Source of the DNA: Gemmatimonadota bacterium
GTDB lineage: Bacteria > Gemmatimonadota > Gemmatimonadetes > Gemmatimonadales > GWC2-71-9
Direction of reading: 5' to 3'
DNA length: 30,442 bases
Assembly: GCA_016180765.1 (NCBI GenBank)
Contig: JACPAP010000025.1
Span: 1 to 30,442, forward strand
Shown: positions 23,410 to 30,442 of the stretch, piece after piece
Position numbering within the stretch: position 1 is the stretch's first letter
How the letters are laid out: each line of letters begins with the position of its first letter
Notes under the pieces: generated by a model
Told to the model about the DNA's origin: nothing
Seen by the model: only the letters and a program-made list of their open reading frames with translations
Database searches by the model: none
Position numbers and translations under genes: made by a program

Positions 23410-24731
23410 TGCGGTTGATCCGATGGAGACGCGCGGGCGTGGCGCTTGCGGTGACGGCTTGGTCCACCTCGGGCCTCATGGCGCAGGAGCGGGACACGAC
23501 GGAGATCGCGCGACTCAAGGCGCAGATCGAGGCGATCACCCGAGAGATCGAGGAGCTCAAGCTGGGTCGAGAGGTCGTGGCCCGGGCGGATACCGGCGCG
23601 TTCGGCTTGGGTCCGGCGGCGTCGAAGGTGTACCGGGCGCGGGAAGGCGTTTCCCTGGGCGGCTATGGGGAAGTCCTGTACGAGCACTTTCGGGAGGTGC
23701 GAGAGGATAACCAGCGTTCCGGGCGCACCGACCAGCTGGATGCCCTCCGGCTCATCGCCTACCTGGGCTACAAGTTCAACGACAAGTTCCTCTTCAATTC
23801 CGAGATCGAGTTCGAGCACGGGAGCACGGGGCGAGGCGGCGAAGCGTCGGTGGAGTTCGCATACCTAGATTACCGGCTCTCGCCGCACCTCGGCCTTCGC
23901 GGCGGCGTGCTGTTGGTTGCCATGGGGCTGATCAACGAGCTGCACGAGCCTCCCACCTTCCTCGGCACGACGCGCCCCCTGACGGAGCAAGTGATCGTCC
24001 CGTCTACCTGGCGGGAGAGCGGGCTGGGCGTCTTTGGCGACCTGGGCGACCTCGCTTATCGGGTGTACCTGGTCAACGGGCTGGACGCGGTGGGTGGCGG
24101 CAGCTCGGCCGCCTCGGGGTTCAGCGCGGGAGGAATCCGGGGCGGGCGGCAAAACGGCTCGAGGGCCCTGGCGGAAGAGCTGGCTGGGGTCGCGCGGGTG
24201 GACTATACGGGGGTTCTGGGTCTCACGGTGGGCGGCTCCGCGTACCTCGGCAACTCGGGGCAGAACCGAACCGTCACCACCGTGGGCGGCCCCATCGACC
24301 TCGGAGCGCGGACGCTGATCTGGGAGGGCCACCTGGCCTATCAGCGGCGGGGTCTCGATCTCCGCGGCCTGTTCGCCACGGCCACGGTGGACCAGGCGGC
24401 CGCGCTCAACGCCGCCCGGGCGTTGAGCGGGGCGGCTTCCGTCGGAGAGCGGCTGATCGGCTGGTATGGACAGGCGGGCTACGACCTACTGCGAAGCACG
24501 CGGACGGGGCATCAACTGGTGCCCTACGTGCGCTACGAACGGGTCAATACCCAGGACCGGGTCCCCAGCGGCTTCGCCGCGAATCCCGCCAACGATCGGC
24601 GGATCGTGAGTTTGGGGGCGGCCTGGAGGCCCATCGGGAACATCGCGGTCAAGGTGGACTACCAGCTCCAGCACAACGAGGCCCGGACCGGCGTCGACCA
24701 GCTGAATGCCAACCTGTCGTACCTGTTCTAG
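23409..24731 (+). CDS. Outer-membrane porin with N-terminal coiled coil
   Basis: 440 residues. A signal peptide (to about residue 25, ...GLMAQ) is followed by a short heptad segment, IARLKAQIEAITREIEELK, as in trimeric phosphate-selective-type porins. The rest consists of amphipathic beta strands with frequent aromatic residues (GGYGEVLYEHF, YLGYKFNDKFLFNSEIEFEH, YLDYRLSPHLGLRGG), ending in LNANLSYLF, with the C-terminal phenylalanine recognised by the BAM machinery. It overlaps apbE by one base and has a GGAGAAGAGG ribosome site, so it is translated in the same operon. Its position between a flavin transferase and a flavoprotein suggests it passes the electron acceptor, an iron complex or a flavin across the outer membrane; this is inference. 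Confidence 0.85.
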   Translation: MRLIRWRRAGVALAVTAWSTSGLMAQERDTTEIARLKAQIEAITREIEELKLGREVVARADTGAFGLGPAASKVYRAREGVSLGGYGEVLYEHFREVREDNQRSGRTDQLDALRLIAYLGYKFNDKFLFNSEIEFEHGSTGRGGEASVEFAYLDYRLSPHLGLRGGVLLVAMGLINELHEPPTFLGTTRPLTEQVIVPSTWRESGLGVFGDLGDLAYRVYLVNGLDAVGGGSSAASGFSAGGIRGGRQNGSRALAEELAGVARVDYTGVLGLTVGGSAYLGNSGQNRTVTTVGGPIDLGARTLIWEGHLAYQRRGLDLRGLFATATVDQAAALNAARALSGAASVGERLIGWYGQAGYDLLRSTRTGHQLVPYVRYERVNTQDRVPSGFAANPANDRRIVSLGAAWRPIGNIAVKVDYQLQHNEARTGVDQLNANLSYLF

Positions 24732-24763
24732 CGCGGCGTGCTCACGGGGTGCGGACGTCGCAG

Positions 24764-24879
24764 GTGATGAGAGCGCCGGTGGGTCCCTCGGGTCGCTGTA
24801 GTGCTACCGCAAACGGATTCGCGGAGCGCAGGGCCAGGGCACTAACGCGCCCCTCGGGACCCACCGGCGCTCTCATCAC
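24764..24879. repeat. Palindromic element, copy 2 of 2, within a coding region
   Basis: A 116-bp hairpin with perfect 24-nt arms (24764-24787 and 24856-24879). The loop motif CACTAACGCGC at 24840-24850 is 16 nt before the 3' arm, exactly as in copy 1 (508-627). The plus-strand frame reads through it as the N-terminus of the FMN-binding protein. The opposite strand is also open and encodes a peptide with the same ends (MRAPVGP...GPTGALIT). Confidence 0.75.
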
Positions 24880-25411
24880 CGGGGCGTTGTTGCTCATCCC
24901 CGCCCCGCTGGGTGCACAGAGTCGGCTCACGCAGGACGACGCGTTGCGGCTGGCCTTTCCGCCGCCAGCCGTGATCGAGCGCCGCACCGCTTTCCTGACC
25001 GAGGAGCAGTTGGCCCGGGCCAAGGCGCTGGCCGGCGCCGACGTCCAGGTCACGAGCCGGGTAGTGACCTACTACCTGGGCCTGCGCGACGGCGCGCCGC
25101 TTGCCGTCGCCTACTTCGACCGCCATCGGGTGCGGACGCTGAACCAGGTGCTGATGTTCGTGGTCGCTCCGGACGGGCGCTTCGAGCGCGTAGACATCCT
25201 GGATTTCCAGGAGCCGCCGGATTATCGGGCCTCGCCCGGCTGGTTGGGCCAGCTGGTGGGTCGCCGCCTGGACGACGGGTTGTCGCTCAAGGGGTCGGTG
25301 GTGAATCTCACCGGCGCCACGCTCACCTCGCGCGCGATCACGCGGGCGTCGCGCCGAGTGTTGGCGCTCCATCAGGTGATTGCTCCGTTGGCGCCGGCGG
25401 CCAGGCCGTGA
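24767..25411 (+). CDS. Exported FMN-binding (flavinylated) protein
   Basis: About 214 residues from the ATG at 24767. The FMN-binding domain (about 75-195) resembles RnfG/NqrC-type domains. Its acceptor motif reads VVNLTGATLTSRAI, with T185 of GAT as the expected site of covalent FMN attachment by ApbE. A hydrophobic signal segment (ALITGALLLIPAPLGAQS) ends near residue 50, so the flavin domain is extracytosolic. The first 38 residues are encoded by the palindromic element, giving an unusually long, Arg-rich n-region. GTG codons at 24749, 24764 and 24779 are other possible starts, and none lies beyond the element before the signal. The stop overlaps the next gene as GTGA. It probably carries electrons from the membrane partner toward an external acceptor. 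Confidence 0.88.
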   Translation: MRAPVGPSGRCSATANGFAERRARALTRPSGPTGALITGALLLIPAPLGAQSRLTQDDALRLAFPPPAVIERRTAFLTEEQLARAKALAGADVQVTSRVVTYYLGLRDGAPLAVAYFDRHRVRTLNQVLMFVVAPDGRFERVDILDFQEPPDYRASPGWLGQLVGRRLDDGLSLKGSVVNLTGATLTSRAITRASRRVLALHQVIAPLAPAARP

Positions 25412-25842
25412 CGGCGCGGGAGCGTTGGCTGTTCTGGATCACCGGAGCCGGGACGACGGTCACCGGCCTGGTGTATTTCTGGATGAAGTACTTGATGGAC
25501 GGCTCAGACCCGTATTCGGCGGTGCATCACCCATGGCAGCCACTGATGCTGAAGCTTCACATCGTCGTGGCTCCTCTCCTGGTGTTTGCCCTCGGGATGT
25601 TCACGGTGCGTCACCTGGCGCCGCAGCTGGCGCTGCGCGTCGCGGTGGCCCGGCGGAGCGGCCTCACGACCGCGCTGGTGGCCGGTCCCATGGTGGTGAC
25701 GGGGTACCTCATCCAGGTGCTCACGGACGAGCGGTGGCTCCGAGGAGTGGCCTGGGGGCACATCGGGGTGGGTGTCGTGTTCGCCGCCGCCGTGGTGGTG
25801 CATCGCATCGTGGGGCGGGGCAACGGCGGCGACGAGTGCTAG
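25408..25842 (+). CDS. Four-helix membrane protein, possible b-type cytochrome
   Basis: 144 residues with four predicted membrane helices (about 8-28, 50-68, 86-105 and 114-134). Histidines H51 and H69 flank helix 2, and H118 and H132 flank helix 4, a spacing that could ligate haem as in cytochrome b561/DUF4405-like proteins; H40 and H41 lie in the first loop. The start is GTG at 25408, overlapping the upstream stop. As last gene of the apbE operon it is a good candidate for the inner-membrane electron donor to the FMN-binding protein. Haem binding is inferred from His placement only, and it may instead be a quinol-interacting or structural membrane subunit. Confidence 0.7.
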   Translation: MTARERWLFWITGAGTTVTGLVYFWMKYLMDGSDPYSAVHHPWQPLMLKLHIVVAPLLVFALGMFTVRHLAPQLALRVAVARRSGLTTALVAGPMVVTGYLIQVLTDERWLRGVAWGHIGVGVVFAAAVVVHRIVGRGNGGDEC

Positions 25843-25850
25843 AGCGTTGT

Positions 25851-25881
25851 CCGGGGGATGACGTTTTTCATCGCCCTCCGG
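25851..25881. terminator. Hairpin between convergent genes
   Basis: GATGA (25857-25861) and TCATC (25868-25872) enclose CGTTTT, and CCGG at 25851-25854 pairs with 25878-25881. It sits between the convergent stops at 25842 and 25868, and includes a T-run on the plus strand in the loop. A weak bidirectional terminator is plausible. Confidence 0.4.
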
Positions 25882-26473
25882 CCCGCGCCAGCACCGCAGC
25901 TCGCTCCCGGTCCAAGGTCGGCAGGGTCCGCTCCCAGTCCGTCGAGGTCACCCCACCGTAGGACACGGCGAACGGGTCGAACAGGGCGATCCCGTCCTCG
26001 TAGGCGTAGACCGCGCTGGCGGTCTCCCGCTGGCTCAGCTGCTGCTCACTCCAGCGGGGCGTGATCGGCAGGATGGCGACGGGCCGGAACAACCGGTTAC
26101 GGCTGGTGATGGTGACGTCTTCCGGGACGAACCGCGCCTGGTCCTGGAGCCCGAAGAAGGTTACGAACATGAGAACCGGCTGATGGACGCCGGCCGTGGC
26201 CGCGGCCTCCGCGACGCTTCCGGCCAGGGATTCCCGGAGCTTGTGCAGCGAGGTGTAGCTGTCCGGCGCCAGGAGCCGCGTGACGCGCTCGTCCAGGGGG
26301 AGTACCCGGAGCAAGAAGGTTCCGGTGCGCAGGCGCACGGCCACGTCTTCCTGCCTGAGCGTGCCATAGCCCGCCGGTGGGAGCCCCGCGACCGTGGTGT
26401 CCTGGCCCACCGCCGGGTTGCGCGCACCGGCGACGGACGCCAGCACCGCCATGAGCGCCGCTCGGCGGGTCAT
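25868..26473 (-). CDS. Exported protein of unknown function
   Basis: 201 residues. The N-terminus TRRAALMAVLASVAGARNPAVGQ looks like an export signal, with a twin-arginine pair that makes Tat export possible; cleavage would be near residue 23. The mature part has no motif I recognise. It contains a region with VLMFVTFFGLQDQARF and RPVAILPITPRWSEQQLSQ, and ends in an Arg/Ala-rich tail. It starts at the TGA of engB (TGATG overlap), so it is coupled to the tig-clpP-clpX-engB run, but its link to those genes is unknown. The GTG one codon upstream is an alternative start. Confidence 0.65.
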   Translation of the reverse strand: MTRRAALMAVLASVAGARNPAVGQDTTVAGLPPAGYGTLRQEDVAVRLRTGTFLLRVLPLDERVTRLLAPDSYTSLHKLRESLAGSVAEAAATAGVHQPVLMFVTFFGLQDQARFVPEDVTITSRNRLFRPVAILPITPRWSEQQLSQRETASAVYAYEDGIALFDPFAVSYGGVTSTDWERTLPTLDRERAAVLARAGGR

Positions 26474-27057
26474 CACCGTCGCTCCACCAGCCGCTCGATC
26501 GCCTTTCGCAACGCGACGATGCCCTCCTTGGTCCGGGCGCTGGTAAACACACAGTGCTCCGGCGTGAGGTTCGCGCCCAGGCCGTGCAGGATCGTGTGCA
26601 TCCGCTCGCGCCGGCGCCCCCGGGGCACCCGGTCCGCTTTGGTGAGCGCCGCGAGGACCGGCATCGAATGCTCGGCCAGCAGCTTAGCGATGGCAAGGTC
26701 GTCGGCGGAGGGGTCGCGCCGAAGGTCCAGCAGCCAGACCACGCCGGCGGCCCCACGGGTCGCGACATAGTCGCGGACCAGCCGGGCTAGGCTGCGTCGC
26801 TGGGCCTGCGACAGCTGGGCGTAGCCGTAGCCCGGAAGGTCCACGTAGTAGCAGCGATCGCCGGCGTTGAACACATTGCAGGCGCGGGTTCGGCCGGGCG
26901 TGTGGCTGGTGCGGGCCAGCGCGCGCCGGCCCGCCAGCGCGTTCAGGAGCGACGACTTGCCGACGTTGGAACGGCCCAGGAACGCGATCTCGGGACGGCC
27001 GGGGGCGAGACGAAAATCGGCAGCGGGGAAGCTGCCGATGAAGGCGACGGGGATCAG
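26473..27057 (-). CDS. engB: Ribosome-biogenesis GTPase EngB/YsxC, non-AUG start
   Basis: A small TRAFAC GTPase needed for large-subunit ribosome maturation. From CTG at 27057 it has 194 residues, the normal size. G1 is GRSNVGKS (28-35), G2 threonine is in HTPGRT, G3 is DLPGYG (73-78), G4 is TKAD, and G5 is SARTK. The N-terminal VAFIGSFPAADFRLAPGRPEIAF fits the family. No ATG, GTG or TTG is in frame near this point; CTG overlaps the clpX stop as CTGA, in the style of other junctions here, after the purine run AAGAAAGAGG. An ATC codon next to it is the other option. An ATG-only start at 26874 would lose the G1 motif. Confidence 0.9.
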   Translation of the reverse strand: MIPVAFIGSFPAADFRLAPGRPEIAFLGRSNVGKSSLLNALAGRRALARTSHTPGRTRACNVFNAGDRCYYVDLPGYGYAQLSQAQRRSLARLVRDYVATRGAAGVVWLLDLRRDPSADDLAIAKLLAEHSMPVLAALTKADRVPRGRRRERMHTILHGLGANLTPEHCVFTSARTKEGIVALRKAIERLVERR

Positions 27058-28304
27058 GCCTCTTTCTTCTGCCGGGCCCGCTCGGTGACGATCAGCGGCT
27101 GGCGGCCGTCGGTCACGCTCTCTTCGGTGACCACCACCTCCCGCACGTCTTCGCGGCCGGGGAGCTCGAACATGATTTCGGTCATCATGTCCTCGAGAAC
27201 GGCGCGCAGGCCGCGGGCCCCGGTGCCGCGCTTGAGCGCGCGCCGAGCCACCGCGCGGAGGGCCTCTTTGTCGAACGTGAGCCCCACACCCTCAAGGTCA
27301 AACAGCTTCTTGTACTGCTTGGTGAGGGCGTTCTTGGGGTCCACCAGGATCTTAAGCAGGGCCTCCTCGTCCAGCGCCTCCAGCGATACCACCACCGGAA
27401 GGCGACCCACCAGCTCGGGGATCAGCCCGTAACGCAGCAGGTCCTCCGGCTCGACGTCCATGTAGGGGTTCTTCTTCAGGGCCTCGACCTTGCCCGCCTG
27501 GACTTCTTCCTTGGAGAAGCCGATCTGCCGCCGGCCGGTCCGAGCCTCGATGATCTTATCCAACGCGTCGAACGCGCCGCCGCAAATGAAGAGGATGTCC
27601 TTGGTGTTGACCTGGATGTACTCCTGCTGCGGATGCTTGCGCCCGCCCTGCGGGGGGACCGAGGCGACCGTGCCCTCGAGGATCTTGAGCAGGGCCTGCT
27701 GCACGCCCTCGCCCGAGACGTCGCGCGTGATGCTGGGGTTTTCGCTCTTCCGGGCGATCTTGTCGATCTCGTCGATGTAGACGATGCCCTTCTCGCACTC
27801 GGCCACATTGAAATCGGCGGCCTGGAGCAGGCGGACCAGGATGTTCTCCACGTCCTCGCCCACGTAGCCGGCCTCGGTTAGCGTGGTCGCATCCGCGATG
27901 GTGAAAGGCACGTCCAGGACGCGCGCCAGGGTCTGCGCCAGCAGGGTCTTGCCCACTCCGGTGGGGCCGATGAGCAGGATGTTCGATTTCTCCAGCTCGA
28001 CGTCGTTGTCCCGGCCGCTCTGCGAGTTGATCCGCTTGTAGTGGCTGTATACGGCGACGGCCAGGGTCTTCTTGGCGCGCTCCTGGCCGATCACGTACTG
28101 GTCGAGGATGTCCTTGATTTCGGCGGGGGTGGGAACCTGGGTGATGGCTTCAGCGACTTCCCGCTCTTCGTCTTCGGCCAGGATCTCATTGCAGAGCGCG
28201 ATGCACTCGTTGCAAATGTAGACCGACGGCCCGGAAATGAACTTCCGGACCGAGTCTTTGGACTTGCCGCAGAACGAGCAGCGCAGGTGTTTGTCGTTCG
28301 CCAT
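27054..28304 (-). CDS. clpX: ATP-dependent Clp protease ATP-binding subunit ClpX
   Basis: An AAA+ unfoldase that recognises, unfolds and feeds substrates to ClpP. 416 residues. The zinc-binding domain has C9/C12 and C31/C34; Walker A is GPTGVGKT at 113-120; Walker B is IVYIDEIDK; the RKHPQQEY segment is the substrate-engaging RKH loop; and IGF in RRQIGFSKEE docks on ClpP. The ATG at 28304 is preferred over 28322 because GGAAGGA lies just upstream of it. The stop overlaps engB. It follows clpP by 58 bases. Confidence 0.98.
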   Translation of the reverse strand: MANDKHLRCSFCGKSKDSVRKFISGPSVYICNECIALCNEILAEDEEREVAEAITQVPTPAEIKDILDQYVIGQERAKKTLAVAVYSHYKRINSQSGRDNDVELEKSNILLIGPTGVGKTLLAQTLARVLDVPFTIADATTLTEAGYVGEDVENILVRLLQAADFNVAECEKGIVYIDEIDKIARKSENPSITRDVSGEGVQQALLKILEGTVASVPPQGGRKHPQQEYIQVNTKDILFICGGAFDALDKIIEARTGRRQIGFSKEEVQAGKVEALKKNPYMDVEPEDLLRYGLIPELVGRLPVVVSLEALDEEALLKILVDPKNALTKQYKKLFDLEGVGLTFDKEALRAVARRALKRGTGARGLRAVLEDMMTEIMFELPGREDVREVVVTEESVTDGRQPLIVTERARQKKEA

Positions 28305-28362
28305 GGATTCCTTCCCGGCCATGGTATATTGGGGCTAACCGCCGGGTCAGGTCAAGCGGACG

Positions 28363-28983
28363 CTAGGAAGACGGCTTCTTGCCATCACCCGACTCCGTCA
28401 CGTTCTGGATCACTTTGTCAATCAGACCGTAGTCCACCGCCTCTTCGGCAGACATGAACCGGTCTCGGTCCATGTCCTTCTCGATCTGCTCCACCGTCTT
28501 CCCGGTGTGCCGGCTGTACAGTTCGTTCAGCTTGGCCCGAAGGTACAGGATCTCCTTGGCCTGGATTTCGATGTCCGACGCCGTACCCTGGGCGCCGCCC
28601 GAAGGCTGGTGGATCATGATCCGGGCGTGGGGCAAGGCGGAGCGCTTGCCCCTGGTCCCGGCCGCCAGCAGGAACGCGGACATCGACGCCGCCATGCCCA
28701 TGCAGATGGTGTTCACCGGGGCCCGGAGGAACTGCATGGTGTCGTAGATGGCCATGCCGCTGGAGACGATCCCGCCGGGCGAGTTGATGTAGAGGTAGAT
28801 GTCGCGTTCCGGGTTGTCGGCGTCCAGAAACAAGAGCTGGGCGATGATGATGTTCGAGACATCGTCGTTGATGGGCGCGCCCAGGAACACGATGCGGTCC
28901 ATGAGCAGCCGGGAGAAAATGTCGTAGGTCCGCTCGCCTCGACTCGACCGCTCGATGATGTAGGGAGGATACAGCGTTGACAT
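28363..28983 (-). CDS. clpP: ATP-dependent Clp protease proteolytic subunit ClpP
   Basis: The serine-protease barrel of the ClpXP complex, 206 residues. The catalytic triad is S100 (GMAASMSAF), H125 (IMIHQPSGG) and D170 (IEKDMDRDRF). The N-terminal PYIIERSSRGERTYDIFSRLL and YINSPGG segments are standard. The ATG at 28983 follows the tig stop by one base (TGAGATG), giving tight coupling with trigger factor and clpX downstream, the usual gene order. Confidence 0.98.
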   Translation of the reverse strand: MSTLYPPYIIERSSRGERTYDIFSRLLMDRIVFLGAPINDDVSNIIIAQLLFLDADNPERDIYLYINSPGGIVSSGMAIYDTMQFLRAPVNTICMGMAASMSAFLLAAGTRGKRSALPHARIMIHQPSGGAQGTASDIEIQAKEILYLRAKLNELYSRHTGKTVEQIEKDMDRDRFMSAEEAVDYGLIDKVIQNVTESGDGKKPSS

Positions 28984-28984
28984 C

Positions 28985-30229
28985 TCAGGCCTCGGTCACG
29001 GTGGACTGCTGGAGGAGATGGGCGAAGGCTTTCTCCTCGGTGATCTGCCGCTCCAGCTCGCGGAGCCGGCCGGCTTTCTGGAGCGACGCGTACACTTGCC
29101 CCGGGTCCGCTTGGCGCCGCCCGGCGATCTTGGCCACGCGCTGGTCCAGTTCCTCTTCGGTGGCCTGCAGCTTCTGCTTCTCGACCACATAGTCCAGCAC
29201 CAGGTCGCGCCGCACCTGGGCTTCGGCCAGCGGGCGGAACTCCCCGGCGAAGCGCTCCAGCTGGTCGTCTGGAATCTCGTACCCCTGGGCGTAGGTCGCC
29301 AGGAGGCGCTCCACCAGGGGTCGCGGCGCCTCCAGGTTGTTGGCCCCGACGATCTGCTCGATGAGCTGGCGCCGCACCTCCGCGTCCGCCTGCCGCGCCG
29401 CCTCCTGCTCGAGATCCTGCCGCGCCCCGGCCCTGAGGGCGTCCAGGGAGTCGAAATCTCCCACCTCGCGGGCGAACCCGTCGTCCAGGGGCGGCAGCTC
29501 CTGGCGCTTGGCCTCGTGCAGCGTGATGCGGGCCGTGCGCCGCTGGCCGCGTTTGGCGGGATCCGGAAAGTCCTGGGGCAACTGGACGTCGGCGTCCCCG
29601 GTCTCACCCGGCTTCAGCGTCATGATACGGGCTTCGACCTCGGGCAGCGCCCGGCCTTCCCCCAGCACCAGCTCGTAGCGCTTGGGCTCGCTCGCCTGGT
29701 CCGTTTCGATGATCGCCAGGGTGATCTGCACGTAGTCGCCCGCCTTGGGCGGCTCGCTGAGGGGCTCCCACGGCGCCCGCTGGCGACGGATCTGTTCGAT
29801 CTGGTCGTTCACCATCTCGTCCCTGACCGGCAGCACCCGGCGGGTGAGCTGGAAACCGCCCAGGCGGCCGAGCGTGATGTCCGGCTTCACCTCGACCAAC
29901 AATTCGAAGGTGACCGGTTTCTCGGCCTCGAACTTGAGATCGCGCACCCGGGGGTCGGCGATGGGCTTCAGGCCCTCCTGCTCCACGGCGAGCTTCCAGC
30001 CCTCGCCCACTAGCTCCCGGATGACCTCCTCACGAATGGCCTCCTGGAAGCGCTTCCGGACCACCGCGGTTGGGGCCTTCCCCTTGCGGAACCCGGGGAG
30101 CCTGACGCGGCGGGCGTAATAGGCCGTGGCCTTGTCCTCCGCGGCGCGAACCCGCTCCAGGGGGACCTCGACGCGCATGGCCTTGGCCCCGGGTTCCTCC
30201 CGGGTCTTGGTGACGAAGATGTCTGGCAT
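28985..30229 (-). CDS. tig: Trigger factor
   Basis: A ribosome-bound peptidyl-prolyl isomerase and chaperone for nascent chains. 414 residues from the ATG at 30229. The N-terminal ribosome-binding domain contains the LPGFRKGKAPTAVV signature. A weakly conserved PPIase (FKBP) domain spans about 150-245, with GDYVQITLAI and the EDFPDP-like stretch, and the C-terminal helical chaperone domain runs to EKAFAHLLQQSTVTEA. The GTG at 30247 is a possible earlier start. It heads the tig-clpP-clpX cluster and lies downstream of tRNA-Arg on the same strand, with a hairpin between. Confidence 0.95.
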   Translation of the reverse strand: MPDIFVTKTREEPGAKAMRVEVPLERVRAAEDKATAYYARRVRLPGFRKGKAPTAVVRKRFQEAIREEVIRELVGEGWKLAVEQEGLKPIADPRVRDLKFEAEKPVTFELLVEVKPDITLGRLGGFQLTRRVLPVRDEMVNDQIEQIRRQRAPWEPLSEPPKAGDYVQITLAIIETDQASEPKRYELVLGEGRALPEVEARIMTLKPGETGDADVQLPQDFPDPAKRGQRRTARITLHEAKRQELPPLDDGFAREVGDFDSLDALRAGARQDLEQEAARQADAEVRRQLIEQIVGANNLEAPRPLVERLLATYAQGYEIPDDQLERFAGEFRPLAEAQVRRDLVLDYVVEKQKLQATEEELDQRVAKIAGRRQADPGQVYASLQKAGRLRELERQITEEKAFAHLLQQSTVTEA

Positions 30230-30265
30230 TGGTTCGAAATCTAACACCGGCCGCCACGGGGAAAG

Positions 30266-30322
30266 GGGGAAACGGGAAAGGGGACACCTGGCCTTGCCGG
30301 CCGCGCCCTTTCGCGTTTCCCC
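30266..30322. repeat. G/A-rich hairpin element, copy 2
   Basis: GGGGAAACGGGAAAGGG (30266-30282) and its complement at 30306-30322 match with one mismatch. The core is the same as the 4853-4916 element. It lies between tRNA-Arg and tig on the minus strand, flanked by further G/A and C/T runs that extend the fold. Confidence 0.7.
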
Positions 30323-30342
30323 TTGCTCTTTCCCCCTTGGAG

Positions 30343-30416
30343 CGCGCCCGGAGGGACTCGAACCCCCAACCCCCAGATCCGAAGTCTGGTGCTCTATCCA
30401 GTTGAGCTACGGGCGC
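30343..30416 (-). tRNA. tRNA-Arg (anticodon TCG)
   Basis: The 74-nt minus-strand cloverleaf has the acceptor pair GCGCCCG/CGGGCGC, D arm GCTC-AACTGGATA-GAGC, anticodon stem CCAGA/TCTGG with loop CTTCGGA (anticodon TCG), a five-base variable loop, and T arm GGGGG-TTCGAGT-CCCTC. The discriminator base is G and CCA is not encoded. It reads CGA arginine codons. Confidence 0.96.
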
Positions 30417-30442
30417 GGTTTGGTACGCAAGAAGTTAGCAGG

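Overview
This window is about 30 kb of a GC-rich diderm bacterial chromosome. Signal peptides, a lipobox lipoprotein, two beta-barrel-type outer-membrane proteins and a type IV pilus ATPase indicate two membranes. The gene content, with many lineage-style secreted proteins beside ordinary housekeeping genes, suggests a Gemmatimonadota-like organism. That assignment is inference from style only; no rRNA is present. Genes are dense, often overlap by 1-4 bases (GTGA, CTGA, TGATG junctions) and frequently start with GTG. No transposase, phage gene or CRISPR array was seen.

Layout. On the minus strand, 6138 down to 1 reads: a trans-sulfuration PLP enzyme (metB-like), an M48 metallopeptidase, purD, mutM, a four-zinc-ribbon metallopeptidase, and the 5' part of a UvrC/Cho-like GIY-YIG nuclease that runs off the window. 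On the plus strand, 6305-11858 holds an HD-GYP response regulator, glmM-glmS (UDP-GlcNAc precursor synthesis), dtd and maf. On the minus strand, 15731-11840 holds a lipoprotein, trpE and an FHA-GAF-adenylate cyclase. A large secreted/outer-membrane protein (15738-17774) diverges from the lipoprotein. It is followed on the plus strand by a PilB/GspE-type ATPase carrying a C-terminal receiver domain, which converges on a GAF-PAS histidine kinase that has its own receiver. On the minus strand, 30416 down to 25868 reads tRNA-Arg(TCG), tig, clpP, clpX, engB and an unknown exported protein.

The most interesting locus is 22333-25842 on the plus strand. It encodes ApbE (FAD:protein FMN transferase), a porin, an FMN-binding protein with the GAT acceptor threonine, and a four-helix His-bearing membrane protein that looks like a b-type cytochrome. 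The genes overlap or nearly touch. They lie behind a TTGACG-N17-TAAATT promoter, with a 21-bp Fur-box-like palindrome just downstream. I read this as an iron-responsive flavinylated extracytosolic electron-transfer module.

A second theme is abundant palindromic DNA between and inside genes. Two copies of a 116-120 bp hairpin element share the motif CACTAACGCGC at a fixed distance from the 3' arm. One copy forms the N-terminal coding region of the FMN-binding protein. There are also three CCGTTC palindromes, two copies of a G/A-rich hairpin, GGGCAG/CTGCCC mirrored repeats, and an in-frame palindromic insertion in glmM. A third oddity is that pilB, engB and the lipoprotein gene have no suitable ATG, GTG or TTG start; ATA or CTG is best placed. 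No stretch longer than 300 bases lacks a gene.
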